Origin: a virus
DNA length: 26,214 nucleotides
IMG/VR virus record: IMGVR_UViG_3300034198_005735
Coordinates: 1 to 26,214 of that record
Reading direction: 5' to 3' (one strand)
Part shown: positions 15,498 through 22,024 of the stretch, piece by piece
How positions within the stretch are numbered: the first letter of the stretch is position 1
Layout of the letters: the number at the start of each line of letters is the position of its first letter
The notes under the pieces: generated by a model
What the model was told of the DNA's origin: nothing
Seen by the model: only the letters and a program-made list of their open reading frames with translations
The model's database searches: none
Position numbers and translations under genes: made by a program

Positions 15498-15704
15498 TTA
15501 TAGCTTATTAAAGTACCTCCTAATTAAATAACCCCTAATAAAAGAAGCTATAAAAAATACAAAGGTAATTATTAAATTTTGAGTAACAGTAACGGGAATA
15601 TTAAGCATTGGGTATAATACCAATTGAATTAAAAACGAGGTTATTAATCCAATAAATACATTTGATATGCTTTCAATTGCTGATAATTTTTTTGACTGTG
15701 GCAT
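15498..15704 (-). CDS. DUF7220-like small membrane protein (68 aa)
   Basis: The start chosen is ATG 15702-15704, giving MPQSKKLSAIESISNVFIGL, the usual N-terminus of the DUF7220 family (QSK...S..E...N...G). Two hydrophobic helices follow (about residues 13-32 and 38-57), and the end is the basic RSYxxRRxF-like RGYLIRRYFNKL. An in-frame ATG at 15770 would add 22 residues that I do not recognise as part of the family. It is probably a two-pass inner-membrane protein of unknown role, common in phages. It lies between the Mom-like gene and the terminase; it is not evidently a holin. Confidence 0.7.
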   Translation of the reverse strand: MPQSKKLSAIESISNVFIGLITSFLIQLVLYPMLNIPVTVTQNLIITFVFFIASFIRGYLIRRYFNKL

Positions 15705-15796
15705 TGTATTATTAATTAGAGCGTGATAGTGGAATTGCACCCTTTCTTTTGGCTGGTATGCCAAACGCATTACTGTATATGCTAATCACGCAGGTA

Positions 15797-16489
15797 TTAT
15801 TTTTGCCTTTCGGCTAGTGTTATTTTTTCGCCTTTATACATTCCTGCTCCCATTTCATCTATTTTACTAAATGGCAATATAGGTACATTTATTTTGCAGT
15901 TTTTATCTATTAAATAAATATATCTCAATTGAAACCCTTTAATTTTTTGCCATCCAATATGCTCAACATCTAAATATTTTTTCCAATTTCCATATTTATT
16001 CATTATTGTTTTGCTTGACTTAATGGTCATTGAATGAATTTTTTTACCATTAGGCAATAAAAATAAATCACTATTTTCTTTTATTAAAGTTAAATAAAAT
16101 CCACTTGCTCTATATGTTGTTCCATCACCACAATCGCACCCATCCGAATATGATAAAATCCATTTAATATGAGGAGCATTTTTTTTTAATAATTTAAATG
16201 TAATTGCAATACATCTGCTTTCTGAATATTTTGGTAAATACTCGTCAAATGCCATCCTATTTAATTCTAAATAATCATTCCAATTTGTATTTTTTACTAA
16301 TCCTATTGTTTTGCTTTTATCTAAAGAACTTCCATAACTTAAAACTCCATGTAATTTATCATCTAAAAAACAACCAAAATGCAAATTACTATTTGGCACT
16401 ACCTTACCACTGTAATGATGCCTTTTTACAAATTCATTAGCTATTTTGCTAGGTATTACTTTGACTAAGATTTCCTTTGCTCTGCCCAT
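15797..16489 (-). CDS. mom: Mom-like adenine-modification protein (GNAT fold)
   Basis: The 230-residue protein carries motifs of phage Mom-family proteins: HHYSGKVVPNSNLHFG at about 24-39, SYGSSLDK at 51-58, ELNRMAF at 75-81, SESR at 89-92 and SYSDGCDCGDGTTYRASGF at 113-131. In phage Mu, Mom converts adenines to the N6-carbamoylmethyl form and so protects phage DNA from restriction enzymes; the fold is an acetyltransferase-like one. Its 5' end overlaps the ParB-like gene by 25 nt and it lies just upstream of the terminase genes, consistent with modification of DNA before packaging. The exact chemistry here is inferred from family motifs. Confidence 0.75.
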   Translation of the reverse strand: MGRAKEILVKVIPSKIANEFVKRHHYSGKVVPNSNLHFGCFLDDKLHGVLSYGSSLDKSKTIGLVKNTNWNDYLELNRMAFDEYLPKYSESRCIAITFKLLKKNAPHIKWILSYSDGCDCGDGTTYRASGFYLTLIKENSDLFLLPNGKKIHSMTIKSSKTIMNKYGNWKKYLDVEHIGWQKIKGFQLRYIYLIDKNCKINVPILPFSKIDEMGAGMYKGEKITLAERQK

Positions 16490-17070
16490 TGCATAATAAT
16501 TAAATAAAGAGCGTTACCGTTACTATTTTCGTTTCCTAAAGTTTCGCAATATTTATATTCCTCAGTTGCTTTAATATCTGCAATTGCATTTTTAATTTGT
16601 TCCGCTTGTTCGTCTGCCAAAGTAAAAGTCATTTGTTGAAACGGTGCTTTATCTCCGTCTGGCAAACTAAAATCCTCTCCTAATTCATCAACATTTATAT
16701 CATCTTGCCAAACATCTAATCCCCATTCATTTAATAATTCTGCATCCCATTCATTGGCTAGCATATCCCAATCCCACTCACCACCGGAAACATTATCTTT
16801 AATTAAAAATTCCTTTTGCTGCTGCTCGGTTAGGTTATCGGCAACAATTACTGGTATTTCTTTTAGTCCTGCTTCTTTGCAGGCTTTAAACCTCATATTA
16901 CCACCGAGAATAACCATATCGCTATTGACAACTATCGGTCTAATATCTAGCATTTCGGGAAACTCTTTTATTGATTGTACGAGCTTAGTAAACTTGTCAT
17001 CCTTAATTAATCTAGGATTATTAGGGTTTAATTTTATTTCAGATATTTTTAATTTCTTTGAATTTAGCAT
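16465..17070 (-). CDS. ParB/Srx-like N-terminal domain protein
   Basis: Residues about 6-95 are a ParB/sulfiredoxin-type domain: KISEIKLNPNNPRLIKDDKF, then the motif PIVVNSDMVILGGNMRFKAC with GGNxR at 56-60, then EAGLKEIPVIV. Residues 98-125 are aspartate- and tryptophan-rich (GGEWDWDMLANEWDAELLNE) and the C-terminus is a helical segment ending in QWAEQRKS. Phage ParB-like proteins with this domain use or hydrolyse CTP or have nuclease activity and often sit beside DNA modification genes. Here it overlaps the Mom-like gene. It is probably a helper of modification or packaging, not a partition protein; no partition partner is visible. Confidence 0.75.
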   Translation of the reverse strand: MLNSKKLKISEIKLNPNNPRLIKDDKFTKLVQSIKEFPEMLDIRPIVVNSDMVILGGNMRFKACKEAGLKEIPVIVADNLTEQQQKEFLIKDNVSGGEWDWDMLANEWDAELLNEWGLDVWQDDINVDELGEDFSLPDGDKAPFQQMTFTLADEQAEQIKNAIADIKATEEYKYCETLGNENSNGNALYLIIMQWAEQRKS

Positions 17071-17081
17071 ACTTTATTTAT

Positions 17082-17113
17082 CAAAATTACTATACAAAAC
17101 TATAAAATTTTAT
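17082..17113 (-). promoter_or_regulatory. candidate internal late promoter before the ParB-like gene
   Basis: On the minus strand two exact -7-type boxes lie in the 54-nt gap: TAGTTTTG (17102-17095) and TAATTTTG (17089-17082). Only a weak TTTA-like -33 element is present. A 12-bp palindrome of the form ATAAAATTTTAT (17102-17113) sits beside them. These might start a transcript for the ParB/Mom/terminase genes. The very AT-rich context makes chance matches likely. Confidence 0.25.
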
Positions 17114-17124
17114 GTTAGTAAACG

Positions 17125-17283
17125 TTATTTATTTTTAAACTTTAGGCACTCGGCATCAATTAGGGACAAACATAGGTCAAAAATTGCCTCAGGAACTGTT
17201 TTATTAATCCTTTTTGTTTTATATGTTAGTTTGTGCCTACCTACATTTTCTTTTGATCCTGACCCTCTTTTTTTAATTGTCAT
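17125..17283 (-). CDS. small basic protein, possible ribbon-helix-helix (52 aa)
   Basis: Starting at ATG 17281-17283 the product begins MTIKKRGSGSKENVGRHKLT, with many lysine and arginine residues. It continues with YKTKRINKTVPEAIFDLCLS, a strand then two helices, which resembles the short ribbon-helix-helix DNA-binding pattern. An in-frame ATG at 17325 would overlap the upstream gene by 53 nt and is less likely. It overlaps the 94-residue gene by 11 nt. A DNA-binding or regulatory role is inferred from composition and predicted fold only. Confidence 0.5.
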   Translation of the reverse strand: MTIKKRGSGSKENVGRHKLTYKTKRINKTVPEAIFDLCLSLIDAECLKFKNK

Positions 17284-17557
17284 TAATTTTATATTTTTTG
17301 TTATAGTATTGTTCATAGCTTTCATATTTTACCCAAAAATCTGTAGCACCTGCTGATTCACAAGCCTCAATAATTTGCTTCTTCTCATCTTCTAAAAGTT
17401 TGAGGTCAATTCTTTCTATAATTTTATTTAAGGTAAGTTTTACCACTAGTTGACAAGCCTTTCTTATCGTTTCGTTTTCAACCTCAGATAAAGAGTTATC
17501 TGCTGATCCAATAGTCAAAATTAAATCTTCCCTTAGTTCCTGCATTGCTGTTTTCAT
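17273..17557 (-). CDS. hypothetical phage accessory protein (94 aa)
   Basis: An all-helical, acidic protein. Helix 1 is MKTAMQELREDLILTIGSAD, and helices from about 25 to 68 contain charged heptads. The end, ATDFWVKYESYEQYYNKKY, matches a YxxxxxYYxxxY pattern recurring in small accessory proteins of Bacteroidota phages. No catalytic motif, signal peptide or membrane segment. Its ATG overlaps the stop of the 29-residue membrane frame by 4 nt (ATGA). It lies in the first-transcribed, accessory part of the leftward arm. The function is unknown. Confidence 0.6.
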   Translation of the reverse strand: MKTAMQELREDLILTIGSADNSLSEVENETIRKACQLVVKLTLNKIIERIDLKLLEDEKKQIIEACESAGATDFWVKYESYEQYYNKKYKINDN

Positions 17558-17643
17558 ATTCTCGATATTTGAATTAAGAAATAAACAAAAATAATAGCTC
17601 CTAAAGTAATTTGAGGTCTTTTGTTTTGTAAAAAGTTTTTCAT
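17554..17643 (-). CDS. membrane microprotein (29 aa)
   Basis: A 29-codon frame from ATG 17641-17643 to TGA 17554-17556. The start of the next gene overlaps this stop as ATGA, the strongest reason to think it is translated. The peptide has a basic N-terminus (MKNFLQNKRP) followed by one hydrophobic helix (QITLGAIIFVYFLIQI). It would be a single-pass membrane peptide of unknown role. Being so short, it could be a chance frame. Confidence 0.5.
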   Translation of the reverse strand: MKNFLQNKRPQITLGAIIFVYFLIQISRI

Positions 17644-17669
17644 GATTGTTTTTTTTTAAAGTTATATTT

Positions 17670-17903
17670 TTAATTTTCGTCTTCTTTAATTAAATTAAGT
17701 AAATTATTTATGTTCATTTCAATATCAAAATATAAACAAATGGAACTTGCCTCGCTAAGAGTTAAACCGAAAACGCTTTGATTTTCGTTTAAGCTCAATT
17801 TAATTTTTTTTACTGAGGTTGGATATTCCTGTTCTAATAAATTTAATTTTTTTAAATACTTTGGCTTAAGCCTGTCTAATAATGTTAATGTGTTGTAACT
17901 CAT
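17670..17903 (-). CDS. first gene of the leftward arm, hypothetical (77 aa)
   Basis: The product begins MSYNTLTLLDRLKPKYLKKL and is helical with basic N-terminal and acidic C-terminal halves (LNLIKEDEN). A cysteine in SSICLYFDIEMN is the only one. It has no recognised motif and no membrane segment. It is the first gene downstream of the leftward promoter, about 45 nt from the expected start of transcription, so it is probably expressed early in the leftward programme. A regulator or host-directed protein is possible, but nothing in the sequence shows which. Confidence 0.55.
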   Translation of the reverse strand: MSYNTLTLLDRLKPKYLKKLNLLEQEYPTSVKKIKLSLNENQSVFGLTLSEASSICLYFDIEMNINNLLNLIKEDEN

Positions 17904-17951
17904 GATCTATTTTTTTTTAAATGATAAAACTTCGTTGTTGTTATCTGAGCG

Positions 17952-17982
17952 CAAATATATACCTATTTATTTAATGAACAAA
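17952..17982 (-). promoter_or_regulatory. leftward promoter
   Basis: Minus-strand TTTG (17982-17979), 19 nt, then TATATTTG (17959-17952) matches the Bacteroidota sigma-A consensus (TTTG, 19-21 nt, TAnnTTTG) exactly. The expected start is near 17945, about 40 nt before the ATG of the 77-residue gene. It would drive the late arm, or at least its first genes. Confidence 0.7.
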
Positions 17983-18044
17983 TAATAAATGCACTTTTTT
18001 TACAATTTATGCTTATTTATATTCATTATAAATTACTTAAATAG

Positions 18045-18075
18045 TTTGCACAATTAAAAACAATCTATATATTTG
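18045..18075 (+). promoter_or_regulatory. rightward early promoter
   Basis: TTTG (18045-18048), 19 nt, then TATATTTG (18068-18075) is an exact Bacteroidota consensus with the same spacing as the leftward promoter. The expected start is near 18082, inside the second operator-like repeat and about 42 nt before the ATG at 18124. It excludes a start codon at 18073 for the HTH gene. Confidence 0.75.
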
Positions 18076-18123
18076 TACCGAACAAATAATACAATACGAT
18101 TTGTATTTATAAAATCAAATAAC

Positions 18124-18324
18124 ATGTTTAAAGATGAAGTTTATCAATTAATTAGACAGGAATGGCAACTTCGAGAAGTTATAGCCAATGCCTTAGGAGT
18201 TTCGGAGGGAACTATTTACGCTTACGCAAAAAGAAAGTCACAAAGGCTAGAGCATTTCTTTTCGGTAAAGCTGATCATGTTACACACTGGTAAGACAGAA
18301 AAAGAATTATTTAAAACTAATTAA
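18124..18324 (+). CDS. small helix-turn-helix regulator (66 aa)
   Basis: The first gene of the rightward arm begins MFKDEVYQLIRQEWQLREVI and contains a helix-turn-helix at about residues 17-45 (IANALGVSEGTIYAYAKRKS). The C-terminus is a helix ending GKTEKELFKTN. Upstream in-frame codons from 18073 overlap the promoter, so ATG 18124 is the start. It could be a Cro-like or other autoregulator acting on the repeats beside it, or an antirepressor. No classical CI-type repressor gene is visible. The DNA-binding fold is well supported; the target is inferred. Confidence 0.7.
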   Translation: MFKDEVYQLIRQEWQLREVIANALGVSEGTIYAYAKRKSQRLEHFFSVKLIMLHTGKTEKELFKTN

Positions 18325-18356
18325 ACCCGATTGCAAGGTAAAGTGCTGAGAATATT

Positions 18357-18605
18357 ATGAAAAAATTTATTCAAAAAGTAAAATTGGTTTTTGCTGCAGA
18401 GAATGTGGACGAAAACAAAATCAAAGTAAACGGAATGCTTAAGATTTGTTTTGACGGTAGAGAAGCCCTAGATGCTATTATTACTTTTAAAAAGTTTGAG
18501 GAGGCGTTTGAAAACGAATTAAAAAAGCGAAACTTAGACGCTTTGGAAGTAAACGCAGATTGCGAGGCTTATTTTAGAAGAAAGTATAAAGAAGTAAAAT
18601 ACTAA
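18357..18605 (+). CDS. hypothetical early protein (82 aa)
   Basis: The product begins MKKFIQKVKLVFAAENVDEN. It is charged and mixed alpha/beta, with no membrane segment or motif I can name. A strand-rich middle (KVNGMLKICFDGREALDAII) precedes a helix (KKFEEAFENELKKRN) and a cysteine-containing end (NADCEAYFRRKYKEVKY). It lies 32 nt after the regulator and 4 nt before the DUF1351-like gene, so it belongs to the early operon. Function unknown. Confidence 0.6.
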   Translation: MKKFIQKVKLVFAAENVDENKIKVNGMLKICFDGREALDAIITFKKFEEAFENELKKRNLDALEVNADCEAYFRRKYKEVKY

Positions 18606-18609
18606 AAAG

Positions 18610-19605
18610 ATGCAGAACGAAATTAAATTAGTACAAGCACCTATTATTTCTCACAGGTTGCAGGAAGTAGGTAAAGAGGTTTTAAAAAGAATTGAAGACC
18701 TAGAACTGGATAAGCAAGTTGCTACAGTTGAAACGGTAAAATCTTTAAAGGATTTGAGAGCCGAATTGAATAAGGAGTTGACAGACTTTGAGACGCAAAG
18801 AAAGGCTATAAAGGAAAGCGTAAACACTCCTTACAACGAATTTGAATCGGTTTATAAAGTTGAAATTTCAGAAAGGTATAAATCGGCTATTGAAACACTA
18901 AAGGATAAAATTGATTTTGTTGAAAGTAAAATTAAAACAGAAAAAAAGCAATCCATTGAGGCGTATTTTAACGAATTATGTATTGCCGAGTCAATAGATT
19001 TTATTACTTTTGATAGGCTTGGAATTGATGTGAACCTTTCTACTACAGAGAAAAAATACAAAGAGCAAATCTTTGACTACATTGAAAAAGTAATTGATGA
19101 TTTAAAACTAATTAAGTCTACAGAGTTTGAAGCCGAAATCCTAACCCAATATAAAAGCAGCCTAAATGTTTCTAGTGCTATTACTTCGGTAAAAGACAGA
19201 AAGGAATCGGAAGCTATTGAAAAAGCTAGGATACAAGCCAACAGAACACAAAAAAGAAAAAACCAACTATATGAATTTGGATTGGCTTACGTTACAATAA
19301 CGGCTTGCTTTGAGTATAACGCAGATATTTATATAAGCGTTGCAGATATTGAGAACTTATCGGACAAAGACTACCACGATAAGCTCGTAGAAATTGAAGC
19401 CAAAATAAATAATTACAAACTAAATAAAAGCCAAGCTACAGGACCAGTACAAACACCAGTTGCCGAGCCAATTTCTGCACCCGTAGTAGCTGCGGAAGCT
19501 GAGGAAGTAAAAAAAGCTTCGTTTGAGGTTACAGCCACGATGACAAAATTAAGAGCCTTAGGGGAATACATGAAACAAAATAATATTAACTACAAAAACA
19601 TTTAA
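18610..19605 (+). CDS. DUF1351-like protein upstream of RecT
   Basis: The 331-residue protein is largely helical. Residues about 25-120 form a coiled coil with VETVKSLKDLRAELNKELTD and the following KAIKESVNTPYNEFESVY, the DUF1351 pattern. A central acidic helical region is followed by a basic stretch ARIQANRTQKRKNQLYEFGL near residues 208-227. The C-terminus has a proline/alanine-rich linker (TPVAEPISAPVVAAEAEE) and a final helix ending NNINYKNI. DUF1351 proteins commonly sit immediately upstream of RecT-type annealing genes and are thought to aid recombination, though the mechanism is not known. The next gene here is RecT, 4 nt away. Confidence 0.7.
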   Translation: MQNEIKLVQAPIISHRLQEVGKEVLKRIEDLELDKQVATVETVKSLKDLRAELNKELTDFETQRKAIKESVNTPYNEFESVYKVEISERYKSAIETLKDKIDFVESKIKTEKKQSIEAYFNELCIAESIDFITFDRLGIDVNLSTTEKKYKEQIFDYIEKVIDDLKLIKSTEFEAEILTQYKSSLNVSSAITSVKDRKESEAIEKARIQANRTQKRKNQLYEFGLAYVTITACFEYNADIYISVADIENLSDKDYHDKLVEIEAKINNYKLNKSQATGPVQTPVAEPISAPVVAAEAEEVKKASFEVTATMTKLRALGEYMKQNNINYKNI

Positions 19606-19609
19606 AAAA

Positions 19610-20380
19610 ATGGAAAATCAAGTATCAGTTTATGAACCGTCAAAAGTACGTTCAGAAGTAATTAAGCAAATGGAATCAATGTCAGCTTCTAAATTTGTTT
19701 CACTACCGGAAACATTTAAAGAAAGCGTTTTCTTTGCAATGGAAAAATTATCTACAATGAAAGATGTAGATCAGGTTCCGTCAATTAGCGTAACAAAAGC
19801 ATTTTTAAAAATGTTTTCAAACAAACTAGACTTTCAAAAAAACCATTGTTATTTTTTTGTACAAAATGACAAAGACTCGCCAACGGGTAAATCGCTTAGA
19901 TTTGGGTGGCAGTACCAAGGATTAATATTTACAGCCAAACAAATGTGTGATGTAAAAGATATTATTCCGGTATTGATTAATGCAGAAGATGAATTTTTAA
20001 TGCACTTTGAAAACGGGGTTTTAAAAATCGATAAGCACATACCAACTTTTAAAGGCGAGATAGTCGGAGGGTATTGCGTAGTAGAATTTAATAGCGGGCA
20101 TATTAGACCGAAGTATTACACTAAAGCAGACCTAGACCAACGTAGGGATAAATCAATGGCTAAGAACGGGAATTTCTGGGCTTGGGAACGTGAGATGTAT
20201 GAAAAAACTTTAATCAACGCTACGGTAAAAAGAATTATTGAAACGCACACCGATACAGAAAAAGAGGATTTATACAACGAACCGGATACAATCGATGTGA
20301 ATCACAGAGAAGTTGTAGAGCATATTGTTGTAGATCAAAAAGAAGTTTTACTTCCTGAAAACGAAAAAGTTTTATTGTAA
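19610..20380 (+). CDS. recT: RecT-family single-strand annealing protein
   Basis: The 256-residue protein has RecT features: an N-terminal helical region, PSISVTKAFLKMFSNKLDFQ at about 57-76, the conserved RFGWQYQGL at 97-105, and the C-terminal core RPKYYTKADLDQRR followed by WAWEREMYEKTLINATVKRI near 192-211. RecT-like proteins anneal complementary single strands in phage recombination and replication restart. The gene follows the DUF1351-like one and its stop (TAATG) overlaps the start of the MBL-fold gene. No RecE-type exonuclease is seen nearby; the next gene may supply an end-processing activity. The annealing function is from family knowledge. Confidence 0.85.
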   Translation: MENQVSVYEPSKVRSEVIKQMESMSASKFVSLPETFKESVFFAMEKLSTMKDVDQVPSISVTKAFLKMFSNKLDFQKNHCYFFVQNDKDSPTGKSLRFGWQYQGLIFTAKQMCDVKDIIPVLINAEDEFLMHFENGVLKIDKHIPTFKGEIVGGYCVVEFNSGHIRPKYYTKADLDQRRDKSMAKNGNFWAWEREMYEKTLINATVKRIIETHTDTEKEDLYNEPDTIDVNHREVVEHIVVDQKEVLLPENEKVLL

Positions 20381-21000
20381 TGTACAACGTACTTTCAACA
20401 GGTTCAAAAGGCAATTGTGTTATATACCATAACACGATTGCTATTGATATGGGAGTTCCATACTCTACTATTAAAAATTACCAAAGTAATTTACAAATAG
20501 TTTTATTGACTCATATTCATGGCGACCATTTTAACCTAGCAACTATTAAAAAATTAGCTTTTGAACGCCCCACTTTACGCTTTGCGTGTGGGGAGTTTTT
20601 AGCTGAGCATTTGCAAGGGATTAAAAACGTAGATATTTTAAAAGCGGGTGTTGTATATGATTATAAAAATTTTAAAGTTTCCCCAGTAACATTATACCAT
20701 GATGTTATGAATTTTGGATACAGGCTTTACAAAGGAGAGCATAAAACAATACACATTACCGATACAGCCCACTTGGAAAAAATAGAGGCTAAAAACTACG
20801 ATTTATATGCTATTGAATCTAACTACAATGAAGATACTATTTTTGAAAGTATTAAGAATAAAAATTTAAAAGGCGAGTTTGCTTACCAAGTCGGATCAGT
20901 AAAAACGCATTTGTCAGAACAACAGGCTAGGGATTTTATTTTTAGAAACAAAAAAGAAACTTCGCAGGTTTTAAGACTGCACGAATCATCACAAATTTAA
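20380..21000 (+). CDS. metallo-beta-lactamase-fold hydrolase beside RecT
   Basis: This 206-residue protein has the MBL metal site: LTHIHGDHF with His45, His47, Asp49 and His50, LYHD with His107, ITDTA with Asp128, IESNYN with Glu146 and KTHLSEQQ with His177. The N-terminus (LSTGSKGNCVIYHN) and the C-terminal HLS motif resemble the YycJ/WalJ subgroup, which includes nucleases. Overlapping the RecT stop by 1 nt, it is well placed as the partner nuclease of the annealing protein. Nuclease activity is inferred from position and subgroup; a different hydrolase is possible. Confidence 0.8.
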   Translation: MYNVLSTGSKGNCVIYHNTIAIDMGVPYSTIKNYQSNLQIVLLTHIHGDHFNLATIKKLAFERPTLRFACGEFLAEHLQGIKNVDILKAGVVYDYKNFKVSPVTLYHDVMNFGYRLYKGEHKTIHITDTAHLEKIEAKNYDLYAIESNYNEDTIFESIKNKNLKGEFAYQVGSVKTHLSEQQARDFIFRNKKETSQVLRLHESSQI

Positions 21001-21019
21001 TAATTAAAAAAAAGAAATC

Positions 21020-21277
21020 ATGTCAAAAGCAAAAGCAAAAATTAAAAATCTTATTGAGGTATTTGGAGAAGACTATTTCTGTCAATCTGCAAGGCAAATA
21101 ATAGATTGTAGTCATTCATTTGAGAATGGGGTAAAGTATGGCGAAAACTTGACAATTGAGCAGGTATTTGAATGGCTTACTACTCAAAATTATGTTACCG
21201 ATTTAAAGGAAACAATGATAGAAAATTTTAAAAACTTTAAAAATCAAAGTAATGAAATTACCAATAATAAAATTTGA
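21020..21277 (+). CDS. hypothetical early protein (85 aa)
   Basis: Starts MSKAKAKIKNLIEVFGEDYF. A cysteine lies in CQSARQIIDCSHSF at about 21-34, but no metal-binding set is complete. It is helical with amphipathic segments (IEQVFEWLTTQNYVTDLKET) and an asparagine/lysine-rich end. It lies 19 nt after the MBL-fold gene and overlaps the 42-residue membrane frame by 26 nt. No family recognised; function unknown. Confidence 0.55.
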   Translation: MSKAKAKIKNLIEVFGEDYFCQSARQIIDCSHSFENGVKYGENLTIEQVFEWLTTQNYVTDLKETMIENFKNFKNQSNEITNNKI

Positions 21278-21380
21278 AGAGGATTACACAGGAATTGTAT
21301 TTGGATTTGAACTGTCATTTTCTAGTAAAAGATTAGTTATTGCATTTTTATTTTGGGGCTTTACAATTATATTTAGATAA
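21252..21380 (+). CDS. small membrane protein (42 aa)
   Basis: A 42-codon frame from ATG 21252 to TAA 21378-21380. The N-terminal half is polar (MKLPIIKFEEDYTGIVFGFE) and residues 26-41 are a hydrophobic helix after KR (LVIAFLFWGFTIIF), so it would be a single-pass protein with its N-terminus in the cytoplasm or its reverse. It overlaps the previous gene by 26 nt and fills the space before the next. Codon choice is coding-like. The function is unknown. Confidence 0.5.
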   Translation: MKLPIIKFEEDYTGIVFGFELSFSSKRLVIAFLFWGFTIIFR

Positions 21381-21386
21381 AATATT

Positions 21387-21602
21387 ATGCACTTATATTC
21401 ATCGCACGAAATGGAAAAAATTCTAAAAATAGAATTGAGTACTTTCTATAAAAAATGTTGTATAGAAAATATCAAACCAATTAAGACTAAAAAAAATTTA
21501 AATTACTACATTATTACACAATTTGAAAAACAAATTGTAAAATATTACCCAATTAAAACACAAGAGGTGTTTTATATTTACGAATCAAAAATGAATAATT
21601 AA
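21387..21602 (+). CDS. small MerR- or excisionase-like protein (71 aa)
   Basis: The first 35 residues (MHLYSSHEMEKILKIELSTF and YKKCCIENIKPI) fit the start of a winged-helix domain of the MerR or excisionase kind: short strand, recognition helix and wing. The C-terminus (VKYYPIKTQEVFYIYESKMN) adds a strand. A role in transcription or as a DNA-bending protein is possible but no target is known. It lies 6 nt after the 42-residue gene and before a coiled-coil-like gene in the early operon. The HTH call is tentative. Confidence 0.45.
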   Translation: MHLYSSHEMEKILKIELSTFYKKCCIENIKPIKTKKNLNYYIITQFEKQIVKYYPIKTQEVFYIYESKMNN

Positions 21603-21622
21603 TAATTAAAACAAAAATCAAA

Positions 21623-21982
21623 ATGGAAAAAATTTTTACAAATCAGGATCAAGCAAAAAAAACTTTAATTTTGGAAAATGAATCAGAAAAACTTGATTTA
21701 AATTTATCAAAGGAATTAGATTGTAAACAGTCTTTATTAAGTAATTTAAACTACAGACACCAAATGTTTGCAGATAAGTTTTTAGATATTTATTATAGGC
21801 TAAATGAAGTTACTGCACAGCTTGGAGGTGTTTATGAATTTGGTGAATACGAAGATGATGTACCCACGAATAATACACAATCTCAAATTAGTATTTACGA
21901 ACATATATTGCAAAGAAATGAAATAAATTTAGCAAAAATTTACAAAATTACTGAAAGGCTAGAGCAGTGTGTTAAATTTTAA
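21623..21982 (+). CDS. coiled-coil-like early protein (119 aa)
   Basis: The 119 residues are helical, with charged heptads from the start (MEKIFTNQDQAKKTLILENE) to a middle segment (NLNYRHQMFADKFLDIYYRL). They contain an acidic, proline-containing loop (VYEFGEYEDDVPTNNTQSQI) and end in a helix with one cysteine. No membrane segment or named motif. It lies 20 nt after the MerR-like gene, and a terminator-like hairpin follows the stop. Function unknown. Confidence 0.5.
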   Translation: MEKIFTNQDQAKKTLILENESEKLDLNLSKELDCKQSLLSNLNYRHQMFADKFLDIYYRLNEVTAQLGGVYEFGEYEDDVPTNNTQSQISIYEHILQRNEINLAKIYKITERLEQCVKF

Positions 21983-21995
21983 TTTTAAATACCTC

Positions 21996-22021
21996 ACGAT
22001 GTAAAGGTTAATCGTTTTTTT
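21996..22021 (+). terminator. small terminator-like hairpin
   Basis: A stem of ACGAT and TAA with TTA and ATCGT (one bulged G, loop AGG) is followed by six T at 22015-22021. It lies in the 42-nt gap before the next gene, whose ATG (22025) begins four bases on. It may weaken read-through or only limit translation. AT-rich surroundings reduce certainty. Confidence 0.4.
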
Positions 22022-22024
22022 ATC

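Larger units (their letters stand above)
17904..18123. promoter_or_regulatory. divergent control region with operator-like repeats
   Basis: This 220-bp region between the two arms holds no gene. A 12-bp direct repeat GAACAAATAATA occurs at 17976-17987 and 18080-18091. The first copy overlaps the -33 element of the leftward promoter and the second lies at the start point of the rightward one. The second copy is part of an inverted repeat ATTTGT, 5 nt, ACAAAT (18071-18087), with another ATTTGT at 18099-18104. One protein binding both copies could control both arms. The adjacent small HTH protein is the obvious candidate, by inference. Confidence 0.55.

Noticed and set aside
15498-15704. Holin assignment for the small two-helix membrane protein
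   Set aside because: It fits the DUF7220 pattern, lies beside the terminase genes and has no endolysin nearby; membrane helices alone do not make a holin.
16465-17070. Plasmid partition protein ParB
   Set aside because: Only the ParB/Srx domain is seen, with no ParA partner, centromere-like repeats or ParB DNA-binding HTH; it is a phage accessory type.
16754-17356. Plus-strand frame of 200 codons over the ParB-like and next genes
   Set aside because: It is antisense to a gene with a clear ParB domain and crosses two other leftward genes; its hydrophobic end mirrors their lysine/asparagine codons.
18073-18123. Longer N-terminus for the first rightward HTH gene
   Set aside because: The upstream codons overlap the consensus promoter and the expected transcription start, so they cannot be part of the mRNA.
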